Source of the DNA: SZUA-430 sp964483585
GTDB lineage: Bacteria > Pseudomonadota > Alphaproteobacteria > Micropepsales > Micropepsaceae
DNA: 31,158 bases
Reading direction: 5' to 3'
NCBI GenBank assembly: GCA_964483585.1
Contig: CAZABH010000038.1
Span: forward strand, 1-31,158
Shown here piece by piece: positions 7,497-14,595 of the stretch (its first letter is position 1; every line of letters begins with the position of its first letter). A program made the position numbers and the translations under genes. The notes beneath the pieces are model-generated. The model saw nothing but the letters and a program-made list of their open reading frames with translations, was not told the origin of the DNA and ran no database searches.

Positions 7497-7711
7497 GACG
7501 TAGCTCCATCGGATGAGCTGAGTTTCGGATCAAAGATGTCTTCAAGCCGCGCGCCGAACACCTGCGCGATCCGGAAGGCCAGCAACAGGCTGGGATCGTG
7601 CTTGCCAGTCTCGATGGCGTTCACGGCCTGCCGCGATACGCCGATCTGCTCGCCAAGGTCAGCCTGGCTCCAGCCTCTTTCGGCGCGCAGCACCCGCAGG
7701 CGGTTTTCCAT
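7493..7711 (-). CDS. Small XRE-family HTH transcriptional regulator
   Basis: A 72-residue protein that is almost entirely one Cro/CI-type helix-turn-helix domain: NRLRVLRAERGWSQADLGEQ, then IGVSRQAVNAIETGKHDPSL as the recognition region, then LLAFRIAQVFGARLEDIF. There is no ligand domain. It is the middle gene of three on the minus strand: 12 bases after the small membrane protein gene and overlapping the next gene by 4 bases. Regulators of this size commonly repress their own operon. Two strong inverted repeats upstream of the first gene are the likely targets. The Shine-Dalgarno sequence is weak, so expression may depend on coupling to the gene before it. Confidence 0.93.
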   Translation of the reverse strand: MENRLRVLRAERGWSQADLGEQIGVSRQAVNAIETGKHDPSLLLAFRIAQVFGARLEDIFDPKLSSSDGATS

Positions 7712-7723
7712 CTTGCTTGAACT

Positions 7724-8014
7724 CTAGTTGCCGCTTCCGCCGGTGCCGGCACCCGCGCCCAGCCGCGATCCGCTGAGCCCGATCCCGATCGCCCCGATAA
7801 GGCAAACCGCAAGACCCACCACGAACTCGACCGAGCCTTCTTGCCCGAGCGAATGGCCGAGCAGCATGAACCCCGCGCCCAGCATGCCGGCAACCCAGAT
7901 CCCGGATCCGAACGTGCGCGTGGCCTCCGTGCGGGCACCAAGCATCAGCCAAAGTCCAGCAACGCCAACCAGCGCGGTCAGTCCGGCAGCAATGTGAATA
8001 ACGTCGAATGTCAT
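7724..8014 (-). CDS. Small three-helix membrane protein of unknown function
   Basis: A 96-residue protein with three probable membrane helices at about residues 5-26, 38-56 and 64-81, and a Gly-rich tail (LGAGAGTGGSGN). I do not recognise the family. The start is well supported: GGAGG lies 6 bases before the ATG at 8014. It is the first gene of the minus-strand unit with the XRE regulator and the six-helix protein, and sits directly after the predicted operators, so it should be the most tightly controlled gene of the three. Confidence 0.8.
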   Translation of the reverse strand: MTFDVIHIAAGLTALVGVAGLWLMLGARTEATRTFGSGIWVAGMLGAGFMLLGHSLGQEGSVEFVVGLAVCLIGAIGIGLSGSRLGAGAGTGGSGN

Positions 8015-8028
8015 GTTTCACCTCCAGA

Positions 8029-8046
8029 TGTCAGGTTTACATGACA
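8029..8046. promoter_or_regulatory. Predicted XRE operator, site 1
   Basis: An 18-base inverted repeat TGTCA-N8-TGACA. It reads TGTCAGGT then TTACATGACA, 15 bases before the start codon of the three-helix protein. Read on the opposite strand, site 2 has the same TGTCAGGT and TGACA ends. Assignment to the neighbouring XRE protein is inferred from position and symmetry. Confidence 0.7.
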
Positions 8047-8060
8047 CCGCCCAGCTAAAA

Positions 8061-8078
8061 TGTCAAGAGGACCTGACA
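8061..8078. promoter_or_regulatory. Predicted XRE operator, site 2
   Basis: A second TGTCA-N8-TGACA repeat, centred 32 bases (about three helical turns) from site 1, so both would face the same side of the DNA. A partial half-site, TGTAAGGT, follows at 8082-8089. The position fits the promoter of the minus-strand unit and lies between it and the 3' end of oxyR. Confidence 0.7.
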
Positions 8079-8113
8079 TAATGTAAGGTAAAACATTCTT
8101 TTCTGCGGTTCTC

Positions 8114-9022
8114 TTACCCTGCCGAGGGCCAGATTTCCTTGAGTGCCCCCGCCACTGCGGCCAGCGTCCGCGCCTGACCTGACCCGCGCCGCCACACGAG
8201 CCCGATGTCCCGATAGGGAGTATCAGCCTCGAGCGTCAGCACCGGCAGCTTCAGCCCGCGCAGGATCCCCGCATCGAGCGCAACCTGCGGCAGCAGCGTG
8301 ACCCCAAGCCCGTTCGCGACCATCTGCACCAGCGTGTAAAGGCTCGTACCCTTGAAGCCCTCGTTGCGCCGCGCGCTCTCGAGCGAACACGCCGCAAGCG
8401 CATGATCGCGCAGGCAGTGCCCGTCTTCCAGCAGCAGCAGCTCCTCGAGTGCAAGCTCGCTCGCCCGGATCCGCATCGCCTGTGCCTTGCGATGATGCGA
8501 AGGAAAGACGACGCTGAAGCGATCGCGCGCCACTGTCACCGCATCGAACGCATCGATGGGATAGGGCAGCGCGATCAGCGCCCCATCAAGTTCGCCGTTC
8601 CCGAGCTGCGACAGCAGCCGCGCTGTCTGGTCTTCACGCAGGAACAGCTTGAGCTTGGGAAACCGCTTGCGCATGTCGGGCATGGCACGCGGCACGATGA
8701 AGGGGCCGATGGTCGGAATGACGCCAAGCCTGAGTGGACCCGAGAAGGGCTCGCGCGCCGCCGCAGCAATGTCAGCGATGTCTTCCGCCCCCTTGAGTAG
8801 CTCTCGCCCGCGTTGGGCGATCTCAAGCCCCAGCGGCGTCGGCAGCACCGAGCGTTTCGTGCGCTCAAGCAACTGTGCCCCGAGCAAGTCCTCGAGTTCC
8901 TGGATCGCCGCACTCAGCGTCGACTGGCTGACAAGGCAGGCCTCGGCGGCCTGTCCGAAATGGCGCCGGTCGACGACGGCGATGAGATAGCGCAGCTGGC
9001 GCAGCGAGGGAGTGAGCTTCAT
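8114..9022 (-). CDS. oxyR: Hydrogen peroxide-sensing LysR-type regulator OxyR
   Basis: A 302-residue LysR-family protein: winged HTH at about residues 5-62 (LRQLRYLIAVVDRRHFGQAAEACLVSQSTLSAAIQ), then a periplasmic-binding-protein-like domain. The two redox cysteines that define OxyR are present with the exact nine-residue spacing, Cys203 and Cys212, in LEDGHCLRDHALAAC (Cys199/Cys208 in E. coli). On oxidation by peroxide they form a disulfide that switches the tetramer to activator. It is divergent from ahpC-ahpF, with an OxyR-type site in the shared gap, so these genes are its likely targets and it may control its own synthesis. Confidence 0.95.
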   Translation of the reverse strand: MKLTPSLRQLRYLIAVVDRRHFGQAAEACLVSQSTLSAAIQELEDLLGAQLLERTKRSVLPTPLGLEIAQRGRELLKGAEDIADIAAAAREPFSGPLRLGVIPTIGPFIVPRAMPDMRKRFPKLKLFLREDQTARLLSQLGNGELDGALIALPYPIDAFDAVTVARDRFSVVFPSHHRKAQAMRIRASELALEELLLLEDGHCLRDHALAACSLESARRNEGFKGTSLYTLVQMVANGLGVTLLPQVALDAGILRGLKLPVLTLEADTPYRDIGLVWRRGSGQARTLAAVAGALKEIWPSAG

Positions 9023-9034
9023 GTTGCCATACTA

Positions 9035-9071
9035 ATCGAAAAAAACGATCAAATAAATAGATATAATTCGT
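9035..9071. promoter_or_regulatory. OxyR-type binding site between oxyR and ahpC
   Basis: Four tetranucleotide elements with exact 7-base spacing: ATCG (9035-9038), CGAT (9046-9049), ATAG (9057-9060) and TCGT (9068-9071). This matches the OxyR consensus layout ATAG-N7-CTAT-N7-ATAG-N7-CTAT; the fourth element is weak. It lies 13 bases upstream of the oxyR start and 88 bases upstream of ahpC, in a markedly AT-rich stretch of an otherwise GC-rich region. I could not fix -35 and -10 boxes for ahpC with confidence. Confidence 0.72.
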
Positions 9072-9159
9072 TTCAAACGAATAAATCGTTCGACTAGGGT
9101 TCGCTCCTATCGAGGCCTGGCATCCACTGGGCCCGGCATCATTCCGAGGAACCCATTCC

Positions 9160-9723
9160 ATGTCGATCATCAACACCGAAGTGAAGCCCTTCAAGGCAAC
9201 CGCCTTCCGCTGGGGCAAATTCGTCCCCGTCACCGAAGCCGACCTCAAGGGCAAGTGGTCTGTCGTCTTCTTCTATCCGGCCGACTTCACCTTCGTCTGC
9301 CCGACGGAACTCGAGGACCTGGCCAAGAACTATGGCGAATTCCAGAAGCTCGGCGCCGAGATCTACGCCGTCTCGACCGACACGCATTTTGCCCACAAGG
9401 CCTGGCACGACACGTCACCGGCCATCAAGCAGATCGAGTTCTTCATGGTCGGCGACCCGACGGGCACGATCACGCGCAATTTCGGCGTGATGATCGAAGA
9501 GGCTGGCCTCGCTGACCGCGGCACCTTCGTCATCGACCCGAACGGCCGCATCCAGATTGTCGAGATCAACGCCGGTGGCGTTGGCCGCGACGCGAAGGAG
9601 CTGCTGCGCAAGGTCAAGGCCGCAAAGTACGTCCACGAGCACCCGGGCGAAGTCTGCCCCGCGAAGTGGAAGGAAGGCGACAAGACACTGACGCCCTCGC
9701 TCGACCTCGTCGGCAAGATCTGA
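9160..9723 (+). CDS. ahpC: Alkyl hydroperoxide reductase subunit C (2-Cys peroxiredoxin)
   Basis: A 187-residue typical 2-Cys peroxiredoxin that reduces H2O2, alkyl hydroperoxides and peroxynitrite in the cytoplasm. The peroxidatic Cys47 lies in DFTFVCPTE and the resolving Cys166 in GEVCPAKW, at the same positions as in enterobacterial AhpC; the length is also the same. GAGGA lies about 9 bases before the ATG. It is followed after 39 bases by ahpF, which recharges it with NADH. Control by OxyR is indicated by the divergent gene and the site upstream. Confidence 0.97.
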   Translation: MSIINTEVKPFKATAFRWGKFVPVTEADLKGKWSVVFFYPADFTFVCPTELEDLAKNYGEFQKLGAEIYAVSTDTHFAHKAWHDTSPAIKQIEFFMVGDPTGTITRNFGVMIEEAGLADRGTFVIDPNGRIQIVEINAGGVGRDAKELLRKVKAAKYVHEHPGEVCPAKWKEGDKTLTPSLDLVGKI

Positions 9724-9762
9724 CCACCCACTGAAGAACACGAAAACAAGGGAATGACCGCC

Positions 9763-11343
9763 ATGCTCGATGACGCCATCAGGACACAGCTGAAATCCTA
9801 CCTGGAGCGCCTGATTGCGCCCATCGAGCTTGGCGTATCCCTTGACGGATCCGAAGCCGCCGAACGCATGCGTGGCCTCCTCGACGATGTCGCCGGCCTG
9901 TCGGATCTCATTTCTGTCTCGACGAAGGAGGGCGGTAAATTCACGCCCTCCTTCACCATCGGTCCGAAGGGTAGCGAGGCGCGCGTGCGCTTTGCAGGCC
10001 TTCCGCTGGGCCACGAATTCAACTCCTTCATCCTCGCGCTGCTCAACGCTGGCGGCGTCCCGGTGAAGCAGCCCCAAAGCCTTCTCGACCAGGTCCGCGC
10101 CCTCGAAGGTCCGCTGCACTTCGAGACATTCTACTCGCTCTCCTGCCAGAATTGCCCCGACGTGGTTCAGGCCCTGAACATCATGGCGCTGGTCAACCCT
10201 GCGATCACGCACACGGCGATCGACGGCGCCGCCTTCGAGCAGGAAGTCGAGACCCGCGGCATCCTCGCCGTGCCGGCCGTGTTCCTCAACGGCAAGCCCT
10301 TCGCCCAGGGCCGCATGACGCTGGAAGAGATCGTGGCGAAGCTTGACCAGGCGACACCTGCGCGCAATCTCGCCGAACTGAACGACAAGGCGCCCTTCGA
10401 CATGCTGATCGTGGGCGGCGGGCCAGCCGGCGCAGCCGCCTCCATCTACGCGGCCCGCAAGGGCATCCGCACCGGCATCGCCGGCGAGCGCTTCGGCGGA
10501 CAGCTGCTCGACACGATGGGCATCGAGAACCTGATCTCGGTTCCCCATACCGAAGGTCCGAAGCTGGTGACGAACCTTGCAACCCACGTTGGCGAGTACG
10601 GCGTCGAGGTGATGAATAACCTCAAGGCAACCAGACTGATCCCGGCCGCAGCGCCCGGCGCTCTCAACGAGGTCGAGTTCGCCGACGGCGTGCGCCTGAA
10701 GGCGCGCACCATCGTTCTGGCGACTGGCGCCCGCTGGCGCCAGCTCGGCGTGCCCGGCGAAGAGGAATACCGCAACCGCGGCGTCGCCTACTGCCCGCAT
10801 TGTGATGGACCGCTCTTCAAGGGCAAGCGCGTGGCGGTCATCGGCGGCGGCAACTCGGGCGTGGAGGCGGCGATCGACCTCGCAGGCATCGTGGCCCACG
10901 TCACGCTGATCGAGTTCGACGAGCGTCTGCGCGCCGATGCCGTCCTCCAGGACAAGCTGCGCTCGCTGCCGAACGTGGCCATCGTCACCTCTGCCCAGAC
11001 CACCGAAGTCCACGGTGACGGCAAGCGCGTCATCGGCCTGTCGCTGAAGGACCGCAAGGGCGGGGCGGAGCAGCGCATCGACCTCGATGGCGTCTTCGTG
11101 CAGATCGGCCTGCTGCCCAACACCGAGTGGCTCAAGGGAACGCTGGCACTAAGCCCCCGTGGCGAGATCGAGGTGGATCGGCGCGGCGCAACGACGCTGC
11201 CGGGCATCTATGCCGCCGGCGACGCGACAACGGTCCCTTACAAGCAGATCGTGATCGCGATGGGCGATGGTGCGACGGCAGCCCTGTCGGCCTTCGATCA
11301 TCTCATCCGGCAGGTGCCGGCCAGCCAATCACAGGCAGCTTGA
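9763..11343 (+). CDS. ahpF: Alkyl hydroperoxide reductase subunit F (NADH:AhpC oxidoreductase)
   Basis: A 526-residue flavoprotein that passes electrons from NADH through FAD and two disulfide centres to AhpC. The N-terminal tandem thioredoxin-fold domain has Cys128-x2-Cys131 (LSCQNCPD). The thioredoxin-reductase-like part has the FAD motif VGGGPAGAAA (about 217-226), the redox pair Cys344-x2-Cys347 (YCPHCDGP), the NADH motif IGGGNSGVEAA and the C-terminal FAD motif AAGDATTVPYKQ. I chose the ATG at 9763 over the in-frame ATG at 9754: the protein then begins MLDDAIRTQLKSYLERL as in enteric AhpF, and AGGGA stands at a proper distance. Confidence 0.97.
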   Translation: MLDDAIRTQLKSYLERLIAPIELGVSLDGSEAAERMRGLLDDVAGLSDLISVSTKEGGKFTPSFTIGPKGSEARVRFAGLPLGHEFNSFILALLNAGGVPVKQPQSLLDQVRALEGPLHFETFYSLSCQNCPDVVQALNIMALVNPAITHTAIDGAAFEQEVETRGILAVPAVFLNGKPFAQGRMTLEEIVAKLDQATPARNLAELNDKAPFDMLIVGGGPAGAAASIYAARKGIRTGIAGERFGGQLLDTMGIENLISVPHTEGPKLVTNLATHVGEYGVEVMNNLKATRLIPAAAPGALNEVEFADGVRLKARTIVLATGARWRQLGVPGEEEYRNRGVAYCPHCDGPLFKGKRVAVIGGGNSGVEAAIDLAGIVAHVTLIEFDERLRADAVLQDKLRSLPNVAIVTSAQTTEVHGDGKRVIGLSLKDRKGGAEQRIDLDGVFVQIGLLPNTEWLKGTLALSPRGEIEVDRRGATTLPGIYAAGDATTVPYKQIVIAMGDGATAALSAFDHLIRQVPASQSQAA

Positions 11344-11364
11344 GCCTGAGGGGGCCGGCAAGCA

Positions 11365-12684
11365 TCAGGCCGCGACGCGTGATCCCGCTTTGGACATGGG
11401 CGGCAGCCCGCACGTGATCTGCGTGAACACGGCCTGCATGTCCGCATCGAAGGGCAAGGTGAAGCGCAAGCGCTGCGACCGCGGTGTAAGGCCAACCACT
11501 TCGAACGGAAATCTCTGTGCCTTGATGACAAGCTGACCTGTGTCCCCACGCGCCAGATGGCTCGCGCCCTCGATCTGCGCCCCAGTAACCGAGATATTCT
11601 CGATTGTGACCGGCATGGCCACGCGCTGCGGCGCCTCGAGCCGAGCCTCAAGCCCCACATCAAAGCGGGGCGCACTGCGCTGGTTGCTGCCCGCGGTAGA
11701 GGCGCTGAGAATGCCCTCGATCGCATCGTGAAGGTCATTGATACCTTTGGATAGATCCTGCGAGCTGTCGCGCACTTCAAGTGCGGCCGCCCCCGCAAGC
11801 ACGGCCTCTTCATTCACTTTCAGCATGGCCGCTGCAGCACTCTCGACGGCGGGGATGGTCTGCTCAACGCAGCTCAGGATTTCGCTGGTCGCCGCGCCCT
11901 GTTCCGTCATCGCGTTCCCCATGGCACGCGCACACGCATCGACGTCTCGAATGAGCCTGTCGATCTCTTCATTCGATGTCACGGCCGAACGCGTGGCCAG
12001 GACAATCTGGTCGATCCGCGCGCGTATCTCCTCTGTCGACCGGGCCGTTTGCATGGACAATTGCTTGACCTCGTTGGCAACGACCGCAAAGCCCTTTCCG
12101 GCCTCGCCCGCACGCGCCGCCTCGATTGTCGCATTCAGCGCCAGCAGGTTCGTCTGGGTTGCAATTTCGCGAATGGCATTTACGACCTCGCCGATACGTG
12201 AAACGGCGTTGGAAAGTTCCTCGATCTTGCCTTTTGCGAGCTGGCTGGCGCTGACCGCATTGTCAGTCGACACGCTTGTCCGCGCCAGTCGGTCATTGAC
12301 GTCATGGATGGTCATCGACAGGCGCTGGGCGGCACCAGCAATCACGCGTGTATTCGCAACCGACTGTTGGCTTGCGGCGCGCACATCCGCGGTCATGCTC
12401 TCGGTCCGCCGCACCGCCTCATACATGGTTTGGGCCTGTCGGCTCATCGCGTCTGTCGTGGCCGCGACATCCACGACCTTCTGGCCAAGCTTCTGTTGCA
12501 CCGCGTTGGCAACCGCCAGCAACTCCGCCTTGTGACGCTCGCCATCCCGGTCCACCGGAGCGCCAGCTTGACGGGTATGGCTACCGGACAAACCCAACCA
12601 GGCTGCAAGATGCAGTTTCAATTTTCGCAACAAGACGGCTATCCCCGGGCGCCGCAATCCTCCCTGTCCAGAAAGACAGGTCAT
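11365..12684 (-). CDS. Soluble methyl-accepting chemotaxis-type signalling protein fused to a PilZ domain
   Basis: A protein of about 439 residues. A long helical coiled-coil leads to the conserved receptor hairpin (about residues 174-210: REIATQTNLLALNATIEAARAGEAGKGFAVVANEVKQL), the part that contacts CheA/CheW. A descending helix follows, then a C-terminal PilZ domain with R-x3-R (QRSAPRF) and N-x-S-x2-G (NISVTG), the cyclic-di-GMP-binding signature. There is no periplasmic domain; the only N-terminal hydrophobic stretch (VLLRKLKLHLAAWLGL) is short and amphipathic, so the protein is probably cytoplasmic or peripheral. The start is uncertain: ATG 12684 is used here, and an in-frame TTG lies at 12696. 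It converges with ahpF. Confidence 0.88.
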   Translation of the reverse strand: MTCLSGQGGLRRPGIAVLLRKLKLHLAAWLGLSGSHTRQAGAPVDRDGERHKAELLAVANAVQQKLGQKVVDVAATTDAMSRQAQTMYEAVRRTESMTADVRAASQQSVANTRVIAGAAQRLSMTIHDVNDRLARTSVSTDNAVSASQLAKGKIEELSNAVSRIGEVVNAIREIATQTNLLALNATIEAARAGEAGKGFAVVANEVKQLSMQTARSTEEIRARIDQIVLATRSAVTSNEEIDRLIRDVDACARAMGNAMTEQGAATSEILSCVEQTIPAVESAAAAMLKVNEEAVLAGAAALEVRDSSQDLSKGINDLHDAIEGILSASTAGSNQRSAPRFDVGLEARLEAPQRVAMPVTIENISVTGAQIEGASHLARGDTGQLVIKAQRFPFEVVGLTPRSQRLRFTLPFDADMQAVFTQITCGLPPMSKAGSRVAA

Positions 12685-12774
12685 GCAGGGCCGCAACCAT
12701 GAGTTCCAGGATGCTTGAACTCAAGCGGTTAAACCGGCGTAAAGAGCCGCCGCGCCGAGAAACCGTTGACGGGC

Positions 12775-13704
12775 TCAGGCCTGCACGCCCGCCTGCTCCG
12801 TGGGAACCTGTCCCATCTGGATCGCAGGCAGGTACAGCAGCAGGCAAGACGCCACGAACACGGAAGAGAACGTTCCAATGGCAATTCCCCAGAGGATCGT
12901 GGCAGCAAACCCAAACAGAACCTCTCCGCCGAACAACAGCAAGGGCAGCACCGACAGTGCAGTTGTACCACTCGTCAGAAAGGTGCGCGTAAGCGTCTGA
13001 TTCGTTGATCGGTTGATCAGGTCGGTCATCGGCATTTTCTTGAAAAGGCGCCTATTCTCGCGGATGCGGTCGAAAACGACGACGGTATCGTTCACCGAGT
13101 AACCGGCAAGCAGCAGCAGGGCCGCAACAGACGTCAGGTTGAAGTCGAACTGAAGCAGCGAATAAAGCCCGACCGCCACGAGAACGTCATGCCCCGTTGC
13201 AAGCATCGCGGCTAGACCAAACTGCCACTCGAAGCGGAAGGCAACATAGGCACCGATCACGAGCACACCCAAAGTGGTTGCAAGGATACCGCTTTGCAGC
13301 AGCTCACCCGAGACCTTGGGGCCCACGGCCTCGACGCGGTTTATGGTGTACTCGCTTCCCAACGTCCCGCGGATCTTGGCCGCGGCTTCCTGCTCCTTGC
13401 CGGAGATGTCAGCGGAAGGCTTGATGCGGATCAGCAGGCTTTTATCGTCTCCGAACTGCTGCACGGTCGGATCCTTGAACCCAAGTGACACGATCTTTTC
13501 GCGTACCGCATCGAAATTGATGGACTTGCTGCTGCTGGCCTCGATGACAATACCCCCGGTAAAGTCGATGCCCAAGTTTAGTCCCTGGAACCAGAGAGAA
13601 AGCACCGTTGCCACGACAAGCAGGCCATCGAACGCAAACGCCCACAGGCGCTTGCCCGCGAAATCGATATTGGTGTTGTCAGGAATGATCGAAAGTCTTG
13701 CCAT
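12775..13704 (-). CDS. secF: Protein translocase subunit SecF, encoded without SecD beside it
   Basis: A 309-residue RND-type membrane protein. The features of SecF are all present: the first membrane helix then GLNLGIDFTGG (about 41-51), a periplasmic domain to about residue 130, five more helices, ATGHDVLVAVG in helix 4 and GYSVNDTVVVFDRIREN (201-217) with the conserved Asp and Arg. Together with SecD it uses the proton-motive force to help proteins across the inner membrane. Normally secF follows yajC-secD. Here neither is present: the chemoreceptor-PilZ gene lies downstream and a 301-base gap lies upstream. The gene may be a second copy, or secD may be elsewhere. Start supported by family length. 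Confidence 0.93.
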   Translation of the reverse strand: MARLSIIPDNTNIDFAGKRLWAFAFDGLLVVATVLSLWFQGLNLGIDFTGGIVIEASSSKSINFDAVREKIVSLGFKDPTVQQFGDDKSLLIRIKPSADISGKEQEAAAKIRGTLGSEYTINRVEAVGPKVSGELLQSGILATTLGVLVIGAYVAFRFEWQFGLAAMLATGHDVLVAVGLYSLLQFDFNLTSVAALLLLAGYSVNDTVVVFDRIRENRRLFKKMPMTDLINRSTNQTLTRTFLTSGTTALSVLPLLLFGGEVLFGFAATILWGIAIGTFSSVFVASCLLLYLPAIQMGQVPTEQAGVQA

Positions 13705-14005
13705 GGTGTCGGGATCTGATGTCGAAGGGCCAGAATGTCAATGCGAAGGCGCGGGATTAGACCGATATCGTGCTTTCTGTACAACCCTTAAAAAAGGGCA
13801 GAATATCGAGCCCAGTCGCATCAGTTAACGCCTGGGAATGGTCCAGGCAGTGGCCCCAACCTGCCGCGCAGGGCGAGGCATAACCGTCCTCAGACACAAA
13901 ACTTTACAATCCCGACAATCGCACGAAATACGACAACACCAAATGTGCATGGAAGGGCCAAGACCCGGCCCGGTGCAAGCAAATCCCAAGCTACGGAGAA
14001 TACCG
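13705..14005. other. 301-base intergenic region between secF and the Spy-like gene
   Basis: No gene is supported here. It holds the candidate secF promoter on the minus strand. On the plus strand, before the Spy-like gene, is a tandem ACAATC at 13906-13911 and 13915-13920 in an AT-richer stretch. That could be a response-regulator site, given the OmpR-type regulator two genes on, but the repeat is short and the spacing of 9 bases is not diagnostic. The plus-strand frame of the Spy-like gene stays open through the region from 13838, but without a ribosome-binding site or recognisable protein. Confidence 0.6.
13756..13784 (-). promoter_or_regulatory. Candidate sigma-70 promoter for secF
   Basis: Read on the minus strand: -35 TTGTAC (forward 13779-13784), a 17-base spacer and -10 TCTAAT (forward 13756-13761). 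The predicted start site would leave a leader of about 45 bases before the secF ATG at 13704. A small symmetric CCCTT-AAAA-AAGGG sequence lies just upstream at 13785-13798. This shows that secF could be transcribed on its own, without a secD upstream. Confidence 0.5.
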
Positions 14006-14539
14006 ATGACAGATGAGACAAAAGCGCCGGAGCGCGGCGGCAAGCGGTTTGGCTTCCTCGCCATGACCCTGACCCTCGTGCTGGGCATTGTGATTGGCGG
14101 CGCCATCATTGCAGGCCTCGCAATGCAGCGCCATCACGCCATGGGATTGGGCCACGGCCCGGGATGGCGCGTTCATCAGTGGATGCAGGACGGGCCTCGC
14201 GGCGAGGAATACGCGCTCAGGCGGATCGAGCGGATGGTTGGCTTTGCTGCCCGGCGCCTCGACGCAACCGACGACCAGAAGAAGCGCCTCGCGGACATTG
14301 CTTCAGCGGCGGTTCGGGATTTGTTGCCCATGCGCGGCAAGATTCGCGATGCCCGCAAACAGGCGCACCAGATCCTGACGGCGCCGACCATCGACAGGGC
14401 CGCACTCGAGGCCCTGCGCGCCGCTCAACTTGCCGAGGCCGATGCGGCAAGCCGCAGGATGACGCAGGCCATCGCCGATGCAGCCGAGGTACTGACCCCG
14501 GAACAACGCGCCAAGCTTGCGAAGCGCTTTGACTTTTGA
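14006..14539 (+). CDS. Spy/CpxP-like periplasmic protein with LTxxQ motif (heavy-metal sensor/resistance type)
   Basis: A 177-residue protein with a short cytoplasmic N-terminus, one membrane helix or uncleaved signal at about 16-38 (FLAMTLTLVLGIVIGGAIIAGLAM), a His-rich stretch (QRHHAMGLGHGPGWRVHQW) and a helical periplasmic part with ADIASAAVRDLLPMRGKIRD and a C-terminal LTPEQRAKLAKRF. The LTPEQ sequence is the Spy/CpxP signature, a family of envelope-stress chaperones and metal-linked sensors. The ATG at 14006 has GGAGA about 8 bases upstream; a longer frame upstream is not used. The two-component pair that follows on the same strand probably senses or controls the same envelope signal, as in comparable clusters. 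Confidence 0.85.
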   Translation: MTDETKAPERGGKRFGFLAMTLTLVLGIVIGGAIIAGLAMQRHHAMGLGHGPGWRVHQWMQDGPRGEEYALRRIERMVGFAARRLDATDDQKKRLADIASAAVRDLLPMRGKIRDARKQAHQILTAPTIDRAALEALRAAQLAEADAASRRMTQAIADAAEVLTPEQRAKLAKRFDF

Positions 14540-14595
14540 TTGCCTTTCAAAGCCGTCCTTGAGGCGCAACAGGAATACAAGGTGGCAGGACAGCG

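Noticed and set aside
8525..8536. ACTGTCACCG inside oxyR as a fifth copy of the inverted-repeat arm
   Set aside because: Only ten bases match, there is no partner arm nearby and it is normal coding sequence.
9415..11013. A 532-codon open frame on the minus strand
   Set aside because: Antisense to ahpC/ahpF, whose identity is certain. Long antisense frames are expected in high-GC coding sequence.
11344..11370. GCCTGA/TCAGGC inverted repeat between ahpF and the chemoreceptor gene as a terminator
   Set aside because: Only six pairs with a 15-base loop and no T-run, and it overlaps the stop codon of the chemoreceptor gene; too weak to call.
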